Assembly: GCA_947588845.1 (NCBI GenBank)
Contig: CANQAR010000047.1
Location: forward strand, 1-32,791
Direction: 5' to 3'
From: an uncultured Lachnospiraceae bacterium
GTDB taxonomy: Bacteria; Bacillota; Clostridia; Lachnospirales; Lachnospiraceae
DNA length: 32,791 bases
Below the pieces are notes generated by a model. That model searched no databases, had not been told where the DNA came from, and was given only the letters and a program-made list of their open reading frames with translations. A program made the translations under genes and the position numbers. Below, one piece after another: positions 8,851 to 15,194 of this stretch. How positions within the stretch are numbered: position 1 is the first letter of the stretch; each line of letters starts with the position of its first letter.

Positions 8851-8942
8851 TCACACATATCACGCTATACTGTATAAGTCCAGTCTCATAGCAGAACAGT
8901 GAAGCAATCCGTGGACTTATATTCATGGTAGTGCATGGCTGT

Positions 8943-11138
8943 TTAGAACAGACCAATGTTCTTGCACATGTAGCCGTAGATCTGAATCGTATCCAGATAG
9001 GACTGAGCATCGCCGTAGTCCGGGCCCCAGCCGGAACCGGTGGACAGGTCGAAATTCGCCTCGTTGCCGGCGGAGAAGCGGTAGGTCGCGCCTTCCTCGT
9101 CCGTATCTTTATCAAAGGCAATCAGATTAACCATAACCTTGCCTTCCAGCGTACCTTCAATGCTCTTCTTCACCACATTCGCCATGTTGGTGGCAACCTC
9201 CGAGTAAGAACCATACGGATAATCAATGTAGATCGGATTCTCCGCGGAAATCTCCACGCCCTGCGCGCTCAGCTCCGCAATCGCAAGCTCAAGTTCTGCC
9301 TTGGCGTTGTCCGCATTGAACCAGCCGTCAAAGCCGTCGCCGGAACCTGCACCGCTGTCGCCGTTCGGATCCCAGACCGTAATGGCCACGCCGTCCGCGT
9401 CAAGCTGCGCCTGCTCGATCACGCCGTAGGCTGTGCCAGCCGGGAATGTGGTGTCTTCCCCGTTGATCGAGACAGTGGTATCCGCAGTCAGGAACTGGAA
9501 AGTACCCGGCGTATAAGAATTACGTACAGCGGCAAGTTTCAGTTCCTCTCCGTTTCTCGGAGCCAGGTAGGAACCTTTATCAAAGGCCATGGCCAGAGCC
9601 AGACGGAAATGCTGGTTCAGGATCGCCGCACGGTAGCGGGCAATCGCATCCTCATCTTTCGGGGAAACGCCGACATCCGGATTGTCATAGTTCGCCCATG
9701 TGCCGCGGTTGACGTTCCACCAGCCGCAGTAAGTCGTGCCGTTGCCCGGGGAAACATAGGAGTACAGGTCAAAGTAGGTCTGATCCTGTCCCTCAGGTTT
9801 CTCGCTCTTCATTACTTCCAGAGCGGAAGAATTGATGCCGGCGCCGGAGATGACGCCGTCGCGGGCCTCGTTGTAAGAGCGGAGCACATCGCTGCCGTCA
9901 TTGTAGCTGTACTCCAGGGAATGAATATTCATCTTGTCCGCGTTCCAGTAAGTCGGGTTTGCTTCATAGCGGGTCGTATTCTGCGCGGTGTAGTTCGTGA
10001 TCAGGAACGGACCGCAGTAAGCGATGTTGGCCGGTGTCTTTCCGAAATCTCCCGGTGTGTAGGTCTCACCCTCGCAGCCGAAGGTGCCGCCCTGCGAGCG
10101 GTAGAAATCACGGTTCAGCGGAGCGAAGCAGCCGTAACCGAGCATCGTGGTGAACGGAGCGAACGGAGCTTCCAGCGTGTACTCCAGCGTGTAGTCGTCG
10201 ATGGCTTTCACGCCGATCTGCGTGTAGTCGGTAATCTCGCCGTTCAGGTAAGCGGTGAAGTTCAGAAGGCCGCAGCCGTCCGTATTGGTGAGCAGATAAC
10301 CCAGCGCGTCGGCATTATCAAGCAGATGCTCCATGGAAGCAACCCAGTCATCCGCGGTGACCTCACCGATCTCGCTGCCCTGCTGGTCCACCCACTTCAC
10401 GCCCTGGCGAAGGTGGAACGTATAAACAGTACCATCCTCGGAGACCTCATAGCTCTCCGCCAGACAAGGCTGCTGTACGCCCTTGGCGTCGTACTCCAGC
10501 AGATTGTCGTAGGTGCCGGAGATAAACATGGAGTCTGATGTGTAGGAAGTCGCAATCGTATCCCAGATATTGACATTGTATGGGCTTGACTCGATATAAG
10601 AATCAGCAAACGTATATCCCTTGCCTGTCAGATATTCTTTGGCCGCCGCGATATAGTCGTCGGCAGTCGCCGCCTCGTTCCAGAGAGTCAGCAGCTGCGT
10701 ACGATCCTCTGAAGTGATCAGCTCGTTCGTCACCAGCAGCGTGTGATAACGGTACTCATCCAGGCCCCACAGAGTCGTGTCTGCGTTGGTACGCGGTACT
10801 TTACGGCTCATCGCGTAATTGCCGCCCTGTGTCTGAATCGGCAGGAAAACACCGGACTCCAGCAGTTTCGCCTCGGCGACAGCCATCTTGGCCATACGCA
10901 GATCGCCCGTCTCAGCCTTCGCCTCATCGTAGGAAGCCGCGAAGTCGCCCAGCACGTAGTCGTAGATCGTCTCACAGGCCTCGTCATAGTCCATCTCATC
11001 GATGGCGGCGAGATCCAGAACCGCGGAAGCTTCCTCGGCGGGAGCTCCTTCTGTCTCCTCCGCAAAGGCTGTGGCGCCAAGAGACAGGCACATAGCCAGA
11101 GCGAGGAACAGTGCAAGGAATTTGTTTGCATTCTTCAT
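8943..11138 (-). CDS. oppA: Extracellular oligopeptide-binding protein (SBP_bac_5 family), apparently circularly permuted
   Basis: This is the substrate-binding subunit that captures peptides outside the cell. The start at 11138 gives 731 residues and has GGAGG eight bases upstream. Residues 1-26 are a signal peptide (hydrophobic 'FLALFLALAMCLSLG', cleavage after AFA); there is no convincing lipobox. From about 160 to the end the family order is clear: 'WDTIATSYTSDSMFISGTYDNLLEYD', 'YTFHLRQGVKW', 'VKAIDDYTLEYTL', 'ANPTYWN', 'LALAMAFDK', 'GSGWGPDYGDAQSYLDT'. Normally about 80-100 residues follow that last motif, including an A-E-x-x-L-L-x-D-x-x-x-x-P segment. Here the protein stops after 19 residues, and that segment is instead found near the N-terminus (MAKMAVAEAKLLESGVFLP, then GNYAMSRKVPRT). 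The family assignment is firm; permutation is inferred from this motif order. Confidence 0.92.
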   Translation of the reverse strand: MKNANKFLALFLALAMCLSLGATAFAEETEGAPAEEASAVLDLAAIDEMDYDEACETIYDYVLGDFAASYDEAKAETGDLRMAKMAVAEAKLLESGVFLPIQTQGGNYAMSRKVPRTNADTTLWGLDEYRYHTLLVTNELITSEDRTQLLTLWNEAATADDYIAAAKEYLTGKGYTFADSYIESSPYNVNIWDTIATSYTSDSMFISGTYDNLLEYDAKGVQQPCLAESYEVSEDGTVYTFHLRQGVKWVDQQGSEIGEVTADDWVASMEHLLDNADALGYLLTNTDGCGLLNFTAYLNGEITDYTQIGVKAIDDYTLEYTLEAPFAPFTTMLGYGCFAPLNRDFYRSQGGTFGCEGETYTPGDFGKTPANIAYCGPFLITNYTAQNTTRYEANPTYWNADKMNIHSLEYSYNDGSDVLRSYNEARDGVISGAGINSSALEVMKSEKPEGQDQTYFDLYSYVSPGNGTTYCGWWNVNRGTWANYDNPDVGVSPKDEDAIARYRAAILNQHFRLALAMAFDKGSYLAPRNGEELKLAAVRNSYTPGTFQFLTADTTVSINGEDTTFPAGTAYGVIEQAQLDADGVAITVWDPNGDSGAGSGDGFDGWFNADNAKAELELAIAELSAQGVEISAENPIYIDYPYGSYSEVATNMANVVKKSIEGTLEGKVMVNLIAFDKDTDEEGATYRFSAGNEANFDLSTGSGWGPDYGDAQSYLDTIQIYGYMCKNIGLF

Positions 11139-11210
11139 TGATTTTTCCTCCTTCTTATAGAATGATAGGTATTTTTGCCGGCGCGTCCGCTTAAGGGTTC
11201 CCAGAGGTTT

Positions 11211-11234
11211 TTCTTCTATATTCTTATAGAAGAA
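11211..11234 (-). promoter_or_regulatory. oppA leader hairpin 1 (10-bp perfect stem)
   Basis: TTCTTCTATA (11211-11220) and TATAGAAGAA (11225-11234) are exact inverses around a four-base loop. In the predicted oppA message it lies about 70 bases before the start codon. No T-tract follows on the minus strand, so it is not a typical terminator. Confidence 0.5.
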
Positions 11235-11236
11235 AG

Positions 11237-11256
11237 CAAGTGGGACGTCCCACTTG
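11237..11256. promoter_or_regulatory. 20-bp perfect palindrome in the oppA leader
   Basis: CAAGTGGGACGTCCCACTTG is identical on both strands. It lies downstream of the predicted start of transcription, so it could be an operator for a dimeric regulator or an RNA stem. No T-tract follows in either direction. Confidence 0.55.
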
Positions 11257-11270
11257 AACGGCGCCGCAAT

Positions 11271-11298
11271 GGTTCGGACATACGTATGCCGTACAACC
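11271..11298. promoter_or_regulatory. Imperfect dyad at the predicted oppA transcription start
   Basis: GGTT-CGG-A-CATACGTATG-CCG-TAC-AACC shows twofold symmetry with a perfect ten-base centre (11279-11288). It begins only a few bases downstream of the predicted transcription start, a classic place for a repressor site, and could also fold as RNA. Confidence 0.45.
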
Positions 11299-11307
11299 AT
11301 TTTCTTA

Positions 11308-11336
11308 ATTTTAATCGTTTTTAATATGAATGTCAA
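11308..11336 (-). promoter_or_regulatory. Sigma-A type promoter of oppA
   Basis: On the minus strand a perfect TTGACA (11331-11336) is 17 bases from TAAAAT (11308-11313, five of six consensus bases). The surrounding DNA is AT-rich. Transcription would start near 11301 and give a leader of about 160 bases with three dyads. Confidence 0.75.
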
Positions 11337-11445
11337 ACAAAGTTTTTGCTATATTCGTAATATTTTTGTTATTATGATATCAAGGTCGAAAGGTCATGTA
11401 TTCCATATTCATATGAAAAAACATGACGCTGAGACCCAAAAATAT

Positions 11446-12807
11446 TTAAAAATTTTCCCGCGGCAGAATCACCGTAAATATACTTCCCCTTCCGGGCCTG
11501 CTCTCAACAGAAGCCGTCCCATTGTGCCATTCCACGATCTGCCGGACCATAAACAGGCCAAGGCCGAAATTCCCGTCGCGCGTGTGGCCTGCATCGGCCT
11601 GGTAAAAGCGGTCCCAGATGTGTTCCTGCTCCTCCGGAGGGATGCCGATGCCATTATCCTCAAACAGAATTCTGACTTTTCCTTCCTCTTCCAGCAGGTG
11701 AATCCGGAGATATCCCCGTTTGCGGCCATAGACAATGGCATTGTCCGTCAGATTAATAAACAGGCGGGTCATCATCGACATATCCGCGAGGATAACCGGA
11801 TTTTTCAGCTGATCGTCAATCTCAATCGTGATTTCCTTCTGTTCCGCCTTTTCCTGGAGCTCTTCAGCGACCGATTCCGCCAGAAGAACCAGATCCACCT
11901 CTTCTTTTTCCAGCCTGTCCTTCTTCCTCTCACTGCGGGATATCTCCAGCAGCCGGGAAACCATCTCCGACATCTGCAGAGCCTTTTTCTGAATTACTTT
12001 TATTTCATCTTCTGCCTCTTCGGGCAGGTCCAGTTCTTCCAGGCAATACTCACAGTGGGAAAGAATCACCGATACCGGCGTGCGCAGCTCATGTGCCGCG
12101 TCGGAAGAAAACTGGCGCTCGCGCAGAAAATTCTTCTCAAGGCTTTCCAGCATCCGGTTAAACGTCCGGCAAAGCTCATAGAACTCATCCCGGTTCATGG
12201 GAACAGGAATTCTCCTTGAGAGCGTCATGGATGAAGTGATCTCGTTGGCTGTCTCCGTAATGATAAGAACCGGGCGCAGGGCCTTTACAAGCATGTGGTA
12301 ACCGACCATACCGGTAAAGACAGCGATCAGCGGGAAAATAACCGCCATAAGACGCAGCATCCACAGGTTGTCCGTCACCAGCGAATTGTAAGAATAAATG
12401 CTGCGGATCCAGACTGCCCGTCCGTCCGACAGTTCCGTCTTTCTGTCATATACAAACCAGCTCTTTCCCTGACGCCTGATTTTCCGCATATCTCCCGCCA
12501 TAAGAGGGGTATCCCTGGGAAAATCTTCCGGAAAAATACCGTCCATAAATTCCGAATCTTCCCCGTAAATACTGAGCATGACCCCGTCGTCAAAAAAGAG
12601 CGTCCGGTTCTCCATCGGAAAATCCGGAAAATCCTCATAAAAACTTTCCAGCAGATCACCTGTCTCATCCCGGAGTTCTTCCCGAATCGCTTCTTCACTG
12701 TACCGGCCCAGATACCAGAGCGCGCAAAGAAATATCACGCCGAACAGAAGCGTGATAATTCCCGTATACCAGCAGGTAATTTTAAATTTGATCGAATGAA
12801 TTTTCAT
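11446..12807 (-). CDS. Two-component sensor histidine kinase
   Basis: A 453-residue membrane kinase that should phosphorylate the regulator encoded just upstream. Helix 1 lies at about 11-33. An external sensor of about 115 residues of unknown ligand follows, then helix 2 at about 149-172. A HAMP region follows (about 174-225), then the phosphorylation site in 'SSDAAHELRTPV' (H239). The ATP-binding part shows an N-box 'NLTDNAIVYG', a G1 box 'EDNGIGIP' and a G2 box 'GNFGLGLFMV'. The gene starts 85 bases after the regulator's stop. It lies 307 bases upstream of oppA, which has its own promoter, so control of opp by this pair is plausible but unproven. Confidence 0.93.
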   Translation of the reverse strand: MKIHSIKFKITCWYTGIITLLFGVIFLCALWYLGRYSEEAIREELRDETGDLLESFYEDFPDFPMENRTLFFDDGVMLSIYGEDSEFMDGIFPEDFPRDTPLMAGDMRKIRRQGKSWFVYDRKTELSDGRAVWIRSIYSYNSLVTDNLWMLRLMAVIFPLIAVFTGMVGYHMLVKALRPVLIITETANEITSSMTLSRRIPVPMNRDEFYELCRTFNRMLESLEKNFLRERQFSSDAAHELRTPVSVILSHCEYCLEELDLPEEAEDEIKVIQKKALQMSEMVSRLLEISRSERKKDRLEKEEVDLVLLAESVAEELQEKAEQKEITIEIDDQLKNPVILADMSMMTRLFINLTDNAIVYGRKRGYLRIHLLEEEGKVRILFEDNGIGIPPEEQEHIWDRFYQADAGHTRDGNFGLGLFMVRQIVEWHNGTASVESRPGRGSIFTVILPRENF

Positions 12808-12821
12808 CGTTAATCCCCGTC

Positions 12822-12910
12822 TTCACTCTGTCTCGCCATCAGGACAAATGTCCCCGCAAAACACTGCATGGTCAGATCTTTATCCGGCATTTTCACTCTG
12901 TCCCGCCATC
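12822..12910 (-). repeat. 19-bp duplication of the regulator gene's last codons, 70 bases apart
   Basis: TTCACTCTGTCTCGCCATC at 12822-12840 repeats 12892-12910 with one difference. On the minus strand the first unit is the end of the regulator gene (DGGTE-stop). The second unit, in the gap before the kinase start, still reads D-G-E-T-E-stop. It looks like a small tandem duplication of the 3' end. Confidence 0.65.
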
Positions 12911-13567
12911 GAGACGGTATCCTCTCCCGCGGATCGTCTGGATCATCTTTACCTCAAAATCCGCGTCGATTTTTTTCCGCAGATAACGGATATAGACGTC
13001 CACAATATTTGATCCGCCCTCAAAGCTGCTGTCCCAGGCACGCTCTTCCAGCTGCGCGCGCGTCAGCAGCATATTGGGATGATACATCATATACTCCAGA
13101 ATCATGTACTCCTTGGCGGTGAGCGTAATCTCCTTCCCGGCGCGCGAGACCGCATGCGTAGCGGTATCCATCACCAGATCCCCCACTTTCAGGACAGACG
13201 TGGCATGCCCTGTCTTTCTTCTTGTGACTACACGGATACGCGCCAGCAGCTCCTCATAGGAAAATGGTTTTACAAGGTAATCGTCGGCGCCCCCGTCCAG
13301 GCCCGCCACCCTGTCTTCCACAGAATCCCTCGCCGTAAGCATGATGACCGGAACATCCATTCTTTTCTTTCGCATCCGGCGGAGCACTTCAAACCCGTCA
13401 ATCCCCGGCAGCATAACGTCAAGTATCACAAGATCGTACGTATATACATCCAGATAATCAAAGGCCGTCTCTCCGTCCCCGCAGGCATCCACGGAATATT
13501 TTTTCTGGAGACGTTTGACCACGACCGTCCGCAGTTCCTCCTGATCTTCAACATATAATATTTTCAA
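12893..13567 (-). CDS. OmpR/PhoB-family response regulator
   Basis: A 224-residue DNA-binding regulator, partner of the kinase encoded next. The receiver domain has acidic pocket residues E7-D8, phospho-acceptor D50 ('LVILDVMLPG'), T78 region 'MLTARDS' and K102 ('DYLVKPF'). The C-terminal winged helix ends with 'VDVYIRYLRKKID' and 'IQTIRGRGYRLD', typical of the OmpR class. The start codon is TTG at 13567, supported by AAAGGAG seven to eight bases upstream; no ATG lies near. It is 80 bases downstream of the MATE gene and may share that transcript, since no good promoter is visible in between. Confidence 0.94.
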   Translation of the reverse strand: MKILYVEDQEELRTVVVKRLQKKYSVDACGDGETAFDYLDVYTYDLVILDVMLPGIDGFEVLRRMRKKRMDVPVIMLTARDSVEDRVAGLDGGADDYLVKPFSYEELLARIRVVTRRKTGHATSVLKVGDLVMDTATHAVSRAGKEITLTAKEYMILEYMMYHPNMLLTRAQLEERAWDSSFEGGSNIVDVYIRYLRKKIDADFEVKMIQTIRGRGYRLDGGTE

Positions 13568-13647
13568 ATTCTTTCTCCTTTAGATCCTTTCCTTCCCGGC
13601 AGCGCCAGGCATGCGGGGTTCCCCGGAAAACCACCGCCCGTCAAACT

Positions 13648-15042
13648 TCAGACGGACCTGCGCAGGTTTCTCTGATACCGTTCATGCACATACACAGACA
13701 GCGCAACGGTCAGAACATCCGCCACAAACTGCGACCAGACAATCCCATAGATTCCAAACACCGCATTCAGAATAAAAAGCATCGGAATATTGAACACGGC
13801 CCAGCGCATGACGCCGAGGAACAGCGCTTCCTTCCCTCTGCCATAGCTGTTGAACAGATAGACATGGAAGAAGCTCATGAACATCAGGATCGTCGCGAGG
13901 CTGCGGATCCTCAGAAAACCCGTGCCAAGACTGACGGTCTGCGCGTCCGCGATGAAAAAGCGCATGACAGCCGGCGAGAAGATCTCATACAGTGTGATGC
14001 TGACAACCGCACAGGCGAGGCCGAGCCTTCTGGAAAAGCGGATCGTCTCCTGCATTCTGTCATAATTTTTCGCGGAGTAATTGTAGGCCACGATCGGCAT
14101 CATTCCCTGGCAGATGCCAATGCCGACGTTCAGCGGCAGACGCTCCGCCTTCAGCACAATGCCGATAGCCGCAAGCGCGATCCCGTTGTAGCCGGACATC
14201 AGACGGTCAATAACAATATAATCCAGATCGAACAGGAATGTCGCGACACAGGACGGGATGCCGACGCCGAAAATCTGAGCGATGCTCGACGGCTCCGGCA
14301 GCCGGGCGGGCCTGCAGAGCTTCAGCGCAGAATCCGGCCCCAGCCTCCAGATCATAAGGATAAAATAGAGACAGGAAAGACAGTTGGAAAGGCAGGTCGC
14401 GATGCCTGCCCCCGCAATCTCCATTCCGGAGTGCATCAGCACGAACATGAACAGCGGATCCAGCACGATGTTGATCACGCCGCCCATCGTGATCCCGAAG
14501 CCTGCCTTCTTCGACTCCCCGACACTGCGGAGCATTGTCGAGAGCACATTGGAAAGCACGGTCGGAATACCCCCAAGACTGATCACGCAGGCCGCGTAAA
14601 CATGCGCATATTCATAAGTGTTGTGATCAGCGCCCAGCAGACGCATCAGCGGCTCCATAAACAGTCCGACTGCCACAGAAAAGATTCCCGCAATCAATAT
14701 GGACAGCCAGATACTGAAGCTGTAGACCTTTCTCGCTTCCTCCACTCTCTTCTGGCCAAGCAGACGCGAGATCAGCGCGCCTCCGCCTGCTCCGGCAAGT
14801 CCGGCAAGCGACAGCGAGATGTTGAATACCGGAAGGATCAGCGAAGCTCCCGCTACCATGTACGGGTTGTTGGTTCTCCCGATAAAAAAGGTATCCGCCA
14901 TGTTATAGATCAGTATGATCAGCTGGCCGATGATCGTCGGGACGGCCATGATCCTGACCGCCGACGGCACCGGCATTCGCTCAAATAATTCCACATTCTG
15001 CGCCGCGGCTTCTCCTGCGGCATGCTTTTCTGCATCTGCCAT
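13648..15042 (-). CDS. MATE family multidrug/cation antiporter
   Basis: A 464-residue membrane exporter of the MATE type, which uses a Na+ or H+ gradient to expel cationic drugs or metabolites. The N-terminal half shows the family pattern 'GQLIILIYNMADTFFIGR', 'SLSLAGLAGAGGGALISRLLGQ' and 'GITMGGVINIVLDPLFMFVL'. About 12 hydrophobic helices are visible in two homologous halves. I choose ATG at 15042, because GGGAGG lies seven bases before it; a GTG 15 bases upstream overlaps that ribosome site. The gene is followed by the two-component pair and preceded by Tex. The substrate cannot be told from sequence. Confidence 0.93.
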   Translation of the reverse strand: MADAEKHAAGEAAAQNVELFERMPVPSAVRIMAVPTIIGQLIILIYNMADTFFIGRTNNPYMVAGASLILPVFNISLSLAGLAGAGGGALISRLLGQKRVEEARKVYSFSIWLSILIAGIFSVAVGLFMEPLMRLLGADHNTYEYAHVYAACVISLGGIPTVLSNVLSTMLRSVGESKKAGFGITMGGVINIVLDPLFMFVLMHSGMEIAGAGIATCLSNCLSCLYFILMIWRLGPDSALKLCRPARLPEPSSIAQIFGVGIPSCVATFLFDLDYIVIDRLMSGYNGIALAAIGIVLKAERLPLNVGIGICQGMMPIVAYNYSAKNYDRMQETIRFSRRLGLACAVVSITLYEIFSPAVMRFFIADAQTVSLGTGFLRIRSLATILMFMSFFHVYLFNSYGRGKEALFLGVMRWAVFNIPMLFILNAVFGIYGIVWSQFVADVLTVALSVYVHERYQRNLRRSV

Positions 15043-15070
15043 CCAGATTCCTCCCACTATTTTCGGATTC

Positions 15071-15170
15071 CCGGCTTTTCTGTCCTTCCGCGTCTCTTCC
15101 GGCCATTTTCCTTGTTCCCGTGCATTTCACCGGCTTCCGGCTTTTCTGTCCTTCTGTGTCTCTTCCGGCC
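15071..15170. repeat. 34-bp direct repeat, two copies 66 bases apart
   Basis: The units at 15071-15104 and 15137-15170 share 32 of 34 bases; each begins CCGGCTTTTCTGTCCTT and ends CTCTTCCGGCC. They fill most of the spacer between the tex stop and the MATE start. No gene or terminator is seen here. It may be a local duplication or a decayed tandem array. Confidence 0.7.
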
Positions 15171-15194
15171 CCGGACTCTGCCGGACAGATCCCG

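Noticed and set aside
8925-10538. 537-codon plus-strand open frame opposite oppA
   Set aside because: Antisense to a clear binding protein with signal peptide and promoter; no ribosome site or family motif.
11139-11336. N-terminal extension of oppA to 11336
   Set aside because: It would place the signal peptide inside the protein and overlaps the promoter; the ATG at 11138 has a perfect ribosome site.
15071-15170. CRISPR-like repeats
   Set aside because: Only two units, no regular spacers, and no cas genes.
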